A stretch of 64,000 nt of DNA from Solimonas sp. SE-A11 (GTDB lineage: Bacteria > Pseudomonadota > Gammaproteobacteria > Nevskiales > Nevskiaceae). Numbering within the stretch: the first letter of the stretch is position 1; each line of letters opens with the position of its first letter. Shown here piece by piece: positions 54,390 through 61,672 of this stretch. The translations under genes and the position numbers were made by a program. Location of the stretch: assembly GCF_030345715.1 (NCBI RefSeq), contig NZ_JAUASX010000011.1:62001-126000 (forward strand), in the 5' to 3' direction. The notes beneath the pieces are model-generated. The model worked only from the letters and a program-made list of their open reading frames with translations. It did not search any database and had not been told where the DNA came from.

Positions 54390-55556
54390 ATGGAAACGGA
54401 CAACAGGAAGGGCGGGGACCTGAACGCCAAGGCTGAGACCCTGCGGCGCAGTTCCGCCGCCACGGCGCAGCGCAACCTCATCACTATTCCGCGGCATGCG
54501 GACGGCTCGCCGCGCTACGCGCGCGGTTGGCACATGGTGGGCTGGAGCGACGAATTTCCCCAGGGCGAGCCGGTGCCGCGCGACTACTTCGGCATGCGCC
54601 TGGCGTTCTTCCGCGGCGAGGATGGCAAGATCCGCTGCCTGGACGCCTTCTGCCCCCACTTGGGCGCCGATCTGTCCGCCGGCAAGGTCTTCGGCAACGA
54701 GCTGCAGTGCCCGTTCCACAACTGGCAGTACCACGGCGACACGGGCAAGTGCGTGAAGATCCCGTACTGCGCCAGCATCCCGGCCAAGGCCAAGACCCGC
54801 GCCTTCAAGACGCTGGAGATCAACGACACCGTGCTGATCTGGTTCGACCCCGAGGGCGGCGAGCCGGACTACGACATCCTGCCGCTGGAGGATTTCAACG
54901 CCAAGGGCTGGACCAAGGGCTGGCGCCGCTTCCAGATCACCATCAAGACGCATCCGCGCGAGGTGATCGAGAACACCGTGGACAAGGGCCACCTGCTGCC
55001 GATCCACGGCTACGACGTGGACACCTGGCTGCCGGTCTGGGACGGCCACATGACCGGCGAGCTGATGTGGGGCAAGCACACGCGCTTGGCGGCCGACGCG
55101 CAGGACGACAAGCTCTACGTGCGCTCGCTGACCTTCGGCCCGGCCTACCAGTACACCTGGCAGACGCAGGACTCCAAGATGTTCGACTCCGCGATCCTCA
55201 CCGCCTGGTGCCCGATCGACGAGAGCACCATCGAGTACTGGTTCGGCGTGATCGTGAAGGCCAATGCCGACAACTTCCCGCCGGAACATCTGGAGGCCGC
55301 GGCACAGGGCTACTGCGAGGCCTCGTACCAGGCCTTCATGGAAGACGTCTACATCTGGGAGCGCAAGCTCTACCGCCCTGAGCCCACGCTCTGCGCGTCC
55401 GACGGGCCCATCGCCAAGCTGCGCCGCTGGTACTCGCAGTTCTACACCGACCGCGCACAGGTCGATACCCGCCTGTTCCACAACAGCAACAAGAAGTGGA
55501 CCGTGCATGACCTGCGCGACAACATGCAGGCCGTGCTCGCCGAGCAGGAAACCTGA
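54390..55556 (+). CDS. Rieske oxygenase (KshA / sterol demethylase-like)
   Basis: 388 residues. Rieske ligands: Cys88/His90 in CPHLGADLS and Cys107/His110 in CPFHNW. Mononuclear iron motif EVIENTVDKGHLLPIHG supplies Asp198, His201 and His206. It belongs to the KshA-like terminal oxygenases, which include steroid 9alpha-hydroxylases and the sterol C-4 demethylase SdmA; electrons must come from a separate reductase, not found here. It opens a three-gene unit: 25 bases later comes a CMD-like gene, then the cycloisomerase-like gene. Context suggests a sterol or triterpenoid ring substrate. Confidence 0.9.
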   Translation: METDNRKGGDLNAKAETLRRSSAATAQRNLITIPRHADGSPRYARGWHMVGWSDEFPQGEPVPRDYFGMRLAFFRGEDGKIRCLDAFCPHLGADLSAGKVFGNELQCPFHNWQYHGDTGKCVKIPYCASIPAKAKTRAFKTLEINDTVLIWFDPEGGEPDYDILPLEDFNAKGWTKGWRRFQITIKTHPREVIENTVDKGHLLPIHGYDVDTWLPVWDGHMTGELMWGKHTRLAADAQDDKLYVRSLTFGPAYQYTWQTQDSKMFDSAILTAWCPIDESTIEYWFGVIVKANADNFPPEHLEAAAQGYCEASYQAFMEDVYIWERKLYRPEPTLCASDGPIAKLRRWYSQFYTDRAQVDTRLFHNSNKKWTVHDLRDNMQAVLAEQET

Positions 55557-55581
55557 GCGAGCCGGGCCGGAGGAGAGAACC

Positions 55582-55965
55582 ATGAGTCGTTACGACCGCA
55601 AGAAAGGCGTGGAGCTGTTCAACGAGGTCTATTGCGGCAAGGTGCCGCTGCCGGCCGGGGAGGGCGAGAGTCCCTTCATCGACTACATGCTGGAGACGCT
55701 GTTCGGCACGCTGTGGGCGGACGAGACCCTGTCGATCCGTGACCGGCGCCTGTTGCTGATCGGCGCCATCGCCGCGCAGGGCGAGGCCGGCACGCTGGCC
55801 ATCCAGCTGCGCTCCGCCCTGCTGCGTGGCGAGCTGACGCATGCCCAGCTCGACGCCGTGGCGGTCTTCCTGACGCAGTATGTCGGCTACCCCAAGGGCT
55901 CGCAGCTGTTCCAGATCTGCAACAGCGTCAAGGCCGAAGCGCCCGCATCGCAGGGGGGCGCATGA
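55582..55965 (+). CDS. Carboxymuconolactone decarboxylase-like protein
   Basis: 127 residues of the CMD/AhpD-like helical fold: RDRRLLLIGAIAAQGEAGTL, AIQLRSALLRGELTHAQLDA, VAVFLTQYVGYPKGSQLFQI. The AhpD CxxC redox pair is absent, so it is closer to lactone decarboxylase-type proteins. ATG 55582 has GGAGGAGAG upstream. Its stop overlaps the start of the membrane protein gene (ATGA), showing strong coupling to the Rieske/isomerase unit. Role unclear: lactone handling or an accessory of the pathway. Confidence 0.85.
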   Translation: MSRYDRKKGVELFNEVYCGKVPLPAGEGESPFIDYMLETLFGTLWADETLSIRDRRLLLIGAIAAQGEAGTLAIQLRSALLRGELTHAQLDAVAVFLTQYVGYPKGSQLFQICNSVKAEAPASQGGA

Positions 55966-56846
55966 ACACCGCCACCGCATCCTCCACGGCCTCCTCGGGC
56001 CGCATCCCCGGCTACTGGTTCTCGCGCAATCCCGACAAGGCCTGGGGCGAGAAATTCTTCCTGCTGTTCCTGCCGGTGTTCATCGTCTTCAACACCGTGG
56101 TCCAGCAGATGGGCTGGCTGGATACCGGCAATTTCTGGAACATCGTCCAGAATTTCCTGATGTGGGTGCCGTACTGCCTGCTGCTGCCCTGGTGGCTGCG
56201 CCGCAACAGCGGCGTGCCGGCGGTGGAAAGCTACTGGCTCAAGTACAACGTGTACATGTCCACCTACGTGTTCTGGGCCACCTACTTCCATACCGAGTAC
56301 TTCTTCCAGATCCTGGGGCTGCGCTATAACTTCCCCGAGGTGACGCTGTATTTCGACTCCTTCCTGCTGGGGCCGGACGAAGCCACCGCGCGCGAGACCT
56401 TCCAGAAGATCCCGCCGAGCATGTACCTGAACGCCATCGCGTTCTTCGTGGTGTACCACACCGCCTCGGTCGTGATCATGCGCCGCGTGCGCACGCTCAC
56501 CCCCAACGTCAGCCCGCTGCTGCGCAAGCTGCTGTGGGCGCTGACGGTGGCGGTCACGGCCTTCTTCTTCGCCTGGGCCGAGACCTTCTTCTACGTCAAC
56601 GAGGGCATCAAGCAGCACGTCTGGTACGTGGACATGGCGCGCATGCTCAGCATCGGCTCGGTCTGCTACATGCTGTATTTCCTGGTCAGCTTTCCCAACA
56701 TCTACCGCATGGACGAGGACGACTTCGCTGGCGCCCAGGGTGAGCGCTGGAGCGCCTCGCGCGCCTTCATGGAGGCCTCGGCGGTCAGCATGATCGTGCT
56801 GTTCCTGCTAGACCTGTTCGCCTGGGTCTACGGGCCAATCATCTAA
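55962..56846 (+). CDS. Cycloeucalenol cycloisomerase-like membrane protein
   Basis: 294 residues with about six membrane helices. Blocks that match plant cycloeucalenol cycloisomerase (CPI1) from memory: NPDKAWGEKFFLLFLPVFI, YWLKYNVYMSTYV, YFFQILGLRYNFP, YHTASVVIMRRVRTLTP, WAETFFY, MLSIGSVCYMLYFLVSFPNI, YRMDEDD, LLDLFAWVYGPII. The plant enzyme opens the 9beta,19-cyclopropane ring of cycloeucalenol to give obtusifoliol. Differences include a ~20-residue insertion around 135-160. Coupling to a Rieske oxygenase supports a sterol or triterpenoid role. A search is needed to confirm. Confidence 0.8.
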   Translation: MNTATASSTASSGRIPGYWFSRNPDKAWGEKFFLLFLPVFIVFNTVVQQMGWLDTGNFWNIVQNFLMWVPYCLLLPWWLRRNSGVPAVESYWLKYNVYMSTYVFWATYFHTEYFFQILGLRYNFPEVTLYFDSFLLGPDEATARETFQKIPPSMYLNAIAFFVVYHTASVVIMRRVRTLTPNVSPLLRKLLWALTVAVTAFFFAWAETFFYVNEGIKQHVWYVDMARMLSIGSVCYMLYFLVSFPNIYRMDEDDFAGAQGERWSASRAFMEASAVSMIVLFLLDLFAWVYGPII

Positions 56847-56869
56847 GGCCATGAATTGAGTGAATAAAA

Positions 56870-56898
56870 GGGCCGGGAAAGCCCGACCCTGTTGTTTT
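56870..56898 (+). terminator. Rho-independent terminator after the cycloisomerase-like gene
   Basis: GGGCCGGG (56870-56877) pairs with CCCGACCC (56882-56889) with one C/A mismatch, around AAAG, then TGTTGTTTT. It lies 24 bases after the stop and separates the Rieske operon from the TetR operon. Confidence 0.7.
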
Positions 56899-56908
56899 CG
56901 GTCAATTT

Positions 56909-56936
56909 CGAGAATATATTCGCAAAATAATTCTCG
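56909..56936. promoter_or_regulatory. Inverted-repeat operator upstream of tetR-P450
   Basis: CGAGAAT (56909-56915) and ATTCTCG (56930-56936) are exact inverted arms separated by 14 AT-rich bases that include a TATATT-like -10 element. The TetR start is at 56958, so I read the site as the autoregulatory operator of the TetR-P450-rubredoxin operon. Confidence 0.6.
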
Positions 56937-56957
56937 TATTGGGGTCAGGGCCGGCAC

Positions 56958-57719
56958 ATGAGCGGCGGCGCGGCGATCAAGGCAGGCAGGGGGCAGGCGG
57001 CACCGCGTGTAGGCCGGCCGCCCAGCGTCACCGTGCCGCAGATCGTCGCCGTGGCCCTGGAACTGGGCCTGGACAACCTCTCGCTCAAGCAGGTGGCCGA
57101 CCAGCTCGGCATCGGCCTGGCCACGCTGTACCGCCATGTCGGCACGCGCGACGAACTGCTGCGCCTGGCCAGCTTCGAGCTGATGCTGCGCCGCCAGGCG
57201 CCGGCGGCGGCGTCCGCACACTGGTCCGAGGTGGCGCTGCAGTACGCCGAGACGCTGCTGCAGTCCTTCCTGGCGGAGCCGCAGCTCATCACCGAGCTGC
57301 AGCGCGGCCGCCTGGGCCCGCATGCCGAGGTGGACCTGCTGGAGCAGTTCCTCGGCGTGATCACGCGGCATGGCTTCAGCATCGACGAGGGCGTGAGCCT
57401 GTTTCATGCCTTGGGTACCGTGGTGGTCGGCACTGCCACCGGCATGACCGGCAACCGTGCCGCCGAGGCGGCGGGCGAGCCCTGGAAGATCGAGACGCGC
57501 CGCGTGCTCGGTGCGCGCGACGACGACGAACTGCCTTTGGTGCGCCGCGCCTATCCGCAGTTCGTCGATCCCGGCATCGCGCAGTGGCGCTTCACCGTCC
57601 GCAGCCTGCTGGCCGGCGTCGCCGCCGCGCGCGGCGAGACCCTGCCGGCAGACCTTCTTGCGACACCAGCGGCCGACAGAGCCGTGCCCATCCAGCGCAA
57701 GGGCAGCGGCAAGCCCTGA
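56958..57719 (+). CDS. TetR-family regulator of the P450 operon
   Basis: 253 residues. The HTH is in SVTVPQIVAVALELGLDNLS, LKQVADQLGIGLATLYRHVG, after a basic N-terminal arm (PRVGRPP). The ligand domain is long and predominantly helical (about 80-230). It lies 21 bases downstream of an inverted repeat and is followed after 19 bases by the P450 gene, so it should be co-transcribed and autoregulated. Its ligand is likely the P450 substrate or a sterol-related compound (inference). Confidence 0.9.
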   Translation: MSGGAAIKAGRGQAAPRVGRPPSVTVPQIVAVALELGLDNLSLKQVADQLGIGLATLYRHVGTRDELLRLASFELMLRRQAPAAASAHWSEVALQYAETLLQSFLAEPQLITELQRGRLGPHAEVDLLEQFLGVITRHGFSIDEGVSLFHALGTVVVGTATGMTGNRAAEAAGEPWKIETRRVLGARDDDELPLVRRAYPQFVDPGIAQWRFTVRSLLAGVAAARGETLPADLLATPAADRAVPIQRKGSGKP

Positions 57720-57738
57720 ACCACCGAGGAGATTTCAC

Positions 57739-59019
57739 ATGAGCGCCAGCACCACGCCAGCACGCATCGAGATCGACGGCAAGATCTTCAACCCGTACTC
57801 CCGCGACTTCATCCGCTCGCCCTGGGCCACCTGGGACAAGCTGGTGAAGGAGTTCCCGGTCGCCTGGCACAAGGACCTGAGCATGTGGGTCGTCAGCAGC
57901 CACGAGGCGCTGATGGACATGCTCAAGGACAACCGCTTCTCCACCAACTACAAGCACTGGGAGTTCGCGCCGCCGCCCAAGCCGGTGGAGCAGCAGAACC
58001 ACTTCGAGCGTGCCATCGATGCCGGCCTGTTCGCGGTGGACCCCTTGCAGCACCTGCGCCTGCGCAAGCTGACCATGCCGGCCTTCTCCAAGCCCGTGAT
58101 GGCCAAGATCGACGCCAAGATCCGTGATCTCATCACGCAGTGCTTCGACGAGATTGGCACGCCCGACCAGTTCGACGCCTTCAGCATGATCGCGGAGAAG
58201 CTGCCGGTGCGCTCCATCTCACGCATGGTCGGCGTGCCCACCAACATGGAGACCTTCTTCCACGACTTCGCCGTGAGCGTGGTCAAGTCCACCCGCATCA
58301 ACCTGCCGCTCAAGGAGCGCGAGAAGGCGATGCAGGACACCCTGCCGGGCTTCCAGTACTTCCTGGACCTGATCAAGGAGCGCCGCGCGCTGCCGCATCC
58401 GGGCGACGACTTCGTCGGCCAGCTGGTGGCGGCCTCCGACAACGGCGATACGCTCAACGACTACCAGATCGTCTCGGTGATCCAGGCCGTGATCGTGGCC
58501 GGCTCCGACACCGCCACCGACCTGCACACCTACGCCATCCAGGGCCTGCTCTCCAATCCGGACCAGTACCAGCTGCTGCGGCAGAAGCCGGAGCTGATGG
58601 AGAACGCCATCATCGAGCTGCTGCGCTACGGCGCCTTCGGCAAGACCCCGCAGTTCCGTTTCGTGGCCGAGGACCTGGAGTGGCGTGGGCAGCAGTTCAA
58701 GAAGGGCCAGTCGGTGCTGATCAACCTCACTGCCGCCTGGATGGACGACGCCAAGTGGCAGGAGCCGCGCAAGCTCGACATCCAGCGCCGCCTCGACGGC
58801 AACCTGGTGTTCGGCGCCGGCGCCCACTTCTGCATCGGCACCTACCTGGTGCGGGTGCAGGGCGGCCTGATGATCCAGGAACTGATGAAGCGCTTCCCCA
58901 ACGCCGAGCTGGTCAACGGCAATGGAGACGTGGAATACGACTACAACCACCACAACGCGCGGCGCATCAACCGCCTGCTGGTGAAGACCAACGTCGAAGC
59001 GGCCAGGAAGGCTGCCTAG
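57739..59019 (+). CDS. Bacterial cytochrome P450
   Basis: 426-residue soluble P450. The I-helix oxygen-binding motif is AGSDT (254-258), the ExxR motif Glu294/Arg297 (ELLR), and the heme-binding loop FGAGAHFCIG with Cys365. There is no membrane anchor, so electrons come from soluble carriers; the rubredoxin gene starts at the very next base after the stop. It follows TetR in one operon. It hydroxylates an unactivated C-H of a hydrophobic compound; context points to a sterol or terpenoid but no CYP subfamily is assigned. Confidence 0.93.
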   Translation: MSASTTPARIEIDGKIFNPYSRDFIRSPWATWDKLVKEFPVAWHKDLSMWVVSSHEALMDMLKDNRFSTNYKHWEFAPPPKPVEQQNHFERAIDAGLFAVDPLQHLRLRKLTMPAFSKPVMAKIDAKIRDLITQCFDEIGTPDQFDAFSMIAEKLPVRSISRMVGVPTNMETFFHDFAVSVVKSTRINLPLKEREKAMQDTLPGFQYFLDLIKERRALPHPGDDFVGQLVAASDNGDTLNDYQIVSVIQAVIVAGSDTATDLHTYAIQGLLSNPDQYQLLRQKPELMENAIIELLRYGAFGKTPQFRFVAEDLEWRGQQFKKGQSVLINLTAAWMDDAKWQEPRKLDIQRRLDGNLVFGAGAHFCIGTYLVRVQGGLMIQELMKRFPNAELVNGNGDVEYDYNHHNARRINRLLVKTNVEAARKAA

Positions 59020-59184
59020 ATGGAAAAGTGGATTTGTGTGATTTGCGGCTACATCTATGACCCGGCCGTCGGCATGCCCGATGCCGGCATCGCCGCCGGT
59101 ACTTCCTTCGAGGACCTGCCGGACGACTGGATGTGCCCGGAATGCGGTTCGCCGAAGTCCGCCTTCGAGGTCTACGTCGGGTGA
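59020..59184 (+). CDS. Rubredoxin
   Basis: 54 residues, a complete rubredoxin: CVIC (Cys6, Cys9) and CPEC (Cys39, Cys42) bind a single iron, with [20 protein letters not shown] and [20 protein letters not shown] in the expected places. It starts at the base after the P450 stop (TAGATG) and is therefore co-translated. It probably donates electrons to the P450 or to an alkane-type oxygenase; a rubredoxin reductase is not in the window. Confidence 0.93.
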   Translation: MEKWICVICGYIYDPAVGMPDAGIAAGTSFEDLPDDWMCPECGSPKSAFEVYVG

Positions 59185-59329
59185 GGTTTCGCGCTTTGGC
59201 GATGACTAAATGTCATCGCCTGCGAGGCCGAACGCCCGGCCATGGATGGCCGGGCCGGGGTGCAATCGGGTAGCCCCTGCCTCGCCATGGATGGCGCCCC
59301 TGAAGTTAGGGGATAACAGTCAGCCCTTG

Positions 59330-59366
59330 GGGACGGCGCCTGCGGGTCGCCGTCCCTTCTTTTTTT
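59330..59366 (+). terminator. Rho-independent terminator downstream of rubredoxin
   Basis: GGGACGGCG (59330-59338) pairs with CGCCGTCCC (59348-59356) and is followed by TTCTTTTTTT (59357-59366). A textbook intrinsic terminator on the plus strand, ending the TetR-P450-rubredoxin transcript. Confidence 0.9.
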
Positions 59367-59387
59367 GTGGGCCTGGATGTCTTTCAC

Positions 59388-59487
59388 GTGGGAGCGACGC
59401 GAGTCGCGATGCTCGAATCGGCGATGCTCGCGGCCAACGTCGCGCCAACAAGCGCATCACGAACGTAGGAGCGGCCGTTGGCCGCGA
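59388..59487. repeat. Two REP-like units (GTGGGAGCGACGCGAG type)
   Basis: Unit 1 (59388-59409) reads GTGGGAGCGACGCGAGTCGC then GA; unit 2 (59465-59487) reads GTAGGAGCGGCCGTTGGCCG then CGA. Both have the REP layout of a GT(A/G)GGAGC head followed by a short palindrome. They differ in palindrome from the 33.2-kb element. Confidence 0.7.
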
Positions 59488-59547
59488 ACAAGGCCTGCTG
59501 CAGGAAGCTGCACTCGCAACTCGCCTCGCTCCATCAGAGAAGACGCC

Positions 59548-60096
59548 TCAGGCGTCCTTCTTCTGCAACACCTCACGGATCGCCTGGAACAGCTCGCGGT
59601 AATACGGCCCCTTGCTGCCGCCGCGGCCGTGTTCCTCGTCGTCCGCCAGCTCGTGACGGGCGCGCTCCACCAGCCTGCGGAAAGCCGGCGTATCGCTGAC
59701 CGGGTGGATTTCGACCCAGGCCGCCAGGCCCTTCTCGTCGGCCAGCAGGCGCTGGCGCCAGCGTTCCAGCTCCTGCAGCGCCTGCACCGCACGCGTCTGG
59801 CCCTGCTTGTAGTCGGCCAGGGCCTGCTCGAAGGCCGCCGGGTCCTCGTCGCGCAGCAGCTTGCCGATGAACTGCATGTGGCGTCGGCGCGCCTCGCCGT
59901 TCTTCAGCCGCTTAAGTTCCGCAAAGGCCTCCCGCAGGCGATCGCTCATCTCCAGCGCGTCGAGGCGGTCCTGGGGCAGCTCGTTCAGTGCCGTGCCCAT
60001 GTCCTGCAGGCTCAGCATGTCGCGCTTGACCTGCGACTTGCTGGGGCCGGCGAAGAACTCGTCGGGGTTGAAATCAGGGTCTTTACGGCGGCGCAT
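59548..60096 (-). CDS. darP: DarP/YjgA family ribosome-associated protein
   Basis: 182 residues, highly helical. Starts MRRRKDPDFNPDEFFAGPSK and contains the family blocks SQVKRDMLSLQDMGTALNEL, RRRHMQFIGKLLRDEDPAAF and RRLVERARHELADDEEHGRG. The family (DUF615, YjgA/DarP) binds late 50S ribosome assembly intermediates. ATG 60096 is the family start; a TTG two codons earlier is possible. It is convergent with the P450 operon and divergent from the next lipoprotein gene. Confidence 0.93.
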   Translation of the reverse strand: MRRRKDPDFNPDEFFAGPSKSQVKRDMLSLQDMGTALNELPQDRLDALEMSDRLREAFAELKRLKNGEARRRHMQFIGKLLRDEDPAAFEQALADYKQGQTRAVQALQELERWRQRLLADEKGLAAWVEIHPVSDTPAFRRLVERARHELADDEEHGRGGSKGPYYRELFQAIREVLQKKDA

Positions 60097-60199
60097 GGTC
60101 AAGAATCCCGGGGTAATGGGGCATTTTAGCCGGGTGCGCGCCGCTGCCGCTTGTGGAAGGCTATGTCCAGAACGACAAAACGATATCCAGGGAGCATCC

Positions 60200-61381
60200 A
60201 TGAAGCGGCATACCGCACTTCTGTTGGCCAGCCTGCTGCTGGCCGCCTGCGGCGCCAGCGAGTCACCGGGCGGCAGCGCGCCCAAGGCCTGGCCGGCCCA
60301 TGGGCCGGGCGAAGACCCGCCCCCGGCGCCGGCCCCCATCGAGGCGGTCATCACCCAGCTCGACCGCCTGCCGGCCCTGCTGCCCGCCGCCGTGGTCACG
60401 ACCCTGTTCGACCCCGTCGCCACTGGCGCGACCCTGCGCGATCTCACCGACCCGGCCCTGGTGGCCTTCACCGTGCGCGCCACGCTGGCGCAACTGCAGG
60501 ACGGCTCCCGCCTGGACCAGGTCTATCACTGGTATGGCCACCCGGACTACAACCACGCCGTGGCGCTGGTGCCCGTGCGCTTCCAGAACCGTCATGGCAC
60601 CACCCTGTACGGCGAGATCGTGCTGCCCAGGCGCGCCCAGGTGCCGCCCTCGGACGGTCCTTTCCCGGTGATCCTGGCGCTGGAAGGGCTCAACACCAAC
60701 CTGGCGATGTACCGCTGGTGGCACCAGTTGTACGCCGACGCCGGCTACCTGGTCTTCGCCTTCGACTTCAGCGGCCAGGGCCATTCCGAGGATGAAGGGG
60801 AGGGCGACCCCGGCGACAACGTGCAGGACGCCCAGGACGCGCTGGACTACCTGTTGAAGGACTCCCCGGTGGCGGGCGTGCTGGACCGCAGCCGGATCGG
60901 CGTGGTCGGTCACAGCATGGGGGCCATCGCCACCCTGGCCCTGCAGGCCGTGGAGCCGCGCATCCGGGCGGCGGTGGCGGCGGCGCCCATCAGCGAGGCC
61001 TCCGCGCCCTTCGACGCCAACCCGGTGCCGGTGATGATCCAGACCGGCGACCACGACGGCCCGGTGGCGCCCATTCCCTTCCTCAATCCGGCGGTGGTGC
61101 GGCCGGTCTACGAGAAACTGCAGGGTGACCGGGCATTCATCGTTGCCGAGGCCTCGTCCCACGCCCAGCACACCAACTATGCGCTGCTGCCTACCGCCAC
61201 CTGGGGGCTGGACCTGGCCGGGCGCTACTCCCTGGCCTGGATGGACTGGCACCTGCGGCGCGATCCGGCCGCGCTGGAGATCTTGCGCAGCCCCGATCCG
61301 CACCTGTCCTGGCTATGGGACAGCGAGGTCCGGATCGGACCTGATTCGGTCGTCATGCGCGGCGATGGGCCCCTACCGTAG
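60200..61381 (+). CDS. Lipoprotein alpha/beta hydrolase (dienelactone/PAF-acetylhydrolase-like)
   Basis: 393 residues. A signal peptide with lipobox LLAACGA is followed by an alpha/beta hydrolase: FPVILALEGLNTNLAMYRWW, YLVFAFDFSGQGHSEDEGEG, nucleophile elbow VVGHSMGAIATLA, Asp in MIQTGDHDGPVAP and His in SSHAQHTNY. It is probably lipid-anchored in the periplasm or outer membrane. ATG 60200 follows AGGGAG. The substrate is unknown. Confidence 0.87.
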   Translation: MKRHTALLLASLLLAACGASESPGGSAPKAWPAHGPGEDPPPAPAPIEAVITQLDRLPALLPAAVVTTLFDPVATGATLRDLTDPALVAFTVRATLAQLQDGSRLDQVYHWYGHPDYNHAVALVPVRFQNRHGTTLYGEIVLPRRAQVPPSDGPFPVILALEGLNTNLAMYRWWHQLYADAGYLVFAFDFSGQGHSEDEGEGDPGDNVQDAQDALDYLLKDSPVAGVLDRSRIGVVGHSMGAIATLALQAVEPRIRAAVAAAPISEASAPFDANPVPVMIQTGDHDGPVAPIPFLNPAVVRPVYEKLQGDRAFIVAEASSHAQHTNYALLPTATWGLDLAGRYSLAWMDWHLRRDPAALEILRSPDPHLSWLWDSEVRIGPDSVVMRGDGPLP

Positions 61382-61672
61382 CCACAATCGCGGCGAGGCA
61401 CGGAATTACTACCGTGCAATTCGCGCAAACCCTTGAGAGACCGTTGATATTCCTCCTCCCGCTGTACTACTCTTCCAGCAGTATTCCAGCGCCATTTCCA
61501 GTCTCCCGATTTCGGTGGGCCGGGTCGTTCGCAGGGCTGGAATCCACCAAGAGCGAGGCCTCCCAGGAGGCCCGTCTATCAACGGGGCAAGTCGGCGGGC
61601 AAGGGATGCGGTGACATCCCCAGCACTGCCGACCAGCGGCAACCGCCGCGCAACAGGATTTGGGGAGTCATG
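61382..61672 (+). other. Leader region of the Big_2 lipoprotein gene with structured elements
   Basis: No convincing gene in these 291 bases. Visible structure: GGCCTCC/GGAGGCC hairpin (about 61557-61572); a nested pair GTCGGC (61591-61596) with GCCGAC (61628-61633) enclosing GGGATG (61603-61608) with CATCCC (61615-61620); and a 9-base inverted pair CCGTTGATA/TATCAACGG at about 61440 and 61577. GGGGAG then precedes the start. Confidence 0.4.

Larger units (their letters stand above)
59185..59547. other. Gene-free gap with hairpins between rubredoxin and yjgA
   Basis: No convincing gene in these 363 bases. In order: a perfect hairpin GGCGATGAC/GTCATCGCC (59198-59220) shortly after the rubredoxin stop; two CCATGGATGGC palindromes at about 59237-59253 and 59283-59296; a strong terminator (59330-59366); and two REP-like units (59388-59487). 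Confidence 0.7.

Noticed and set aside
61590-61660. A cyclic-di-GMP riboswitch ahead of the Ig-repeat gene
   Set aside because: The stems do not match the GEMM consensus that I know (no GNRA-loop P2 and receptor), so I list only a structured leader.
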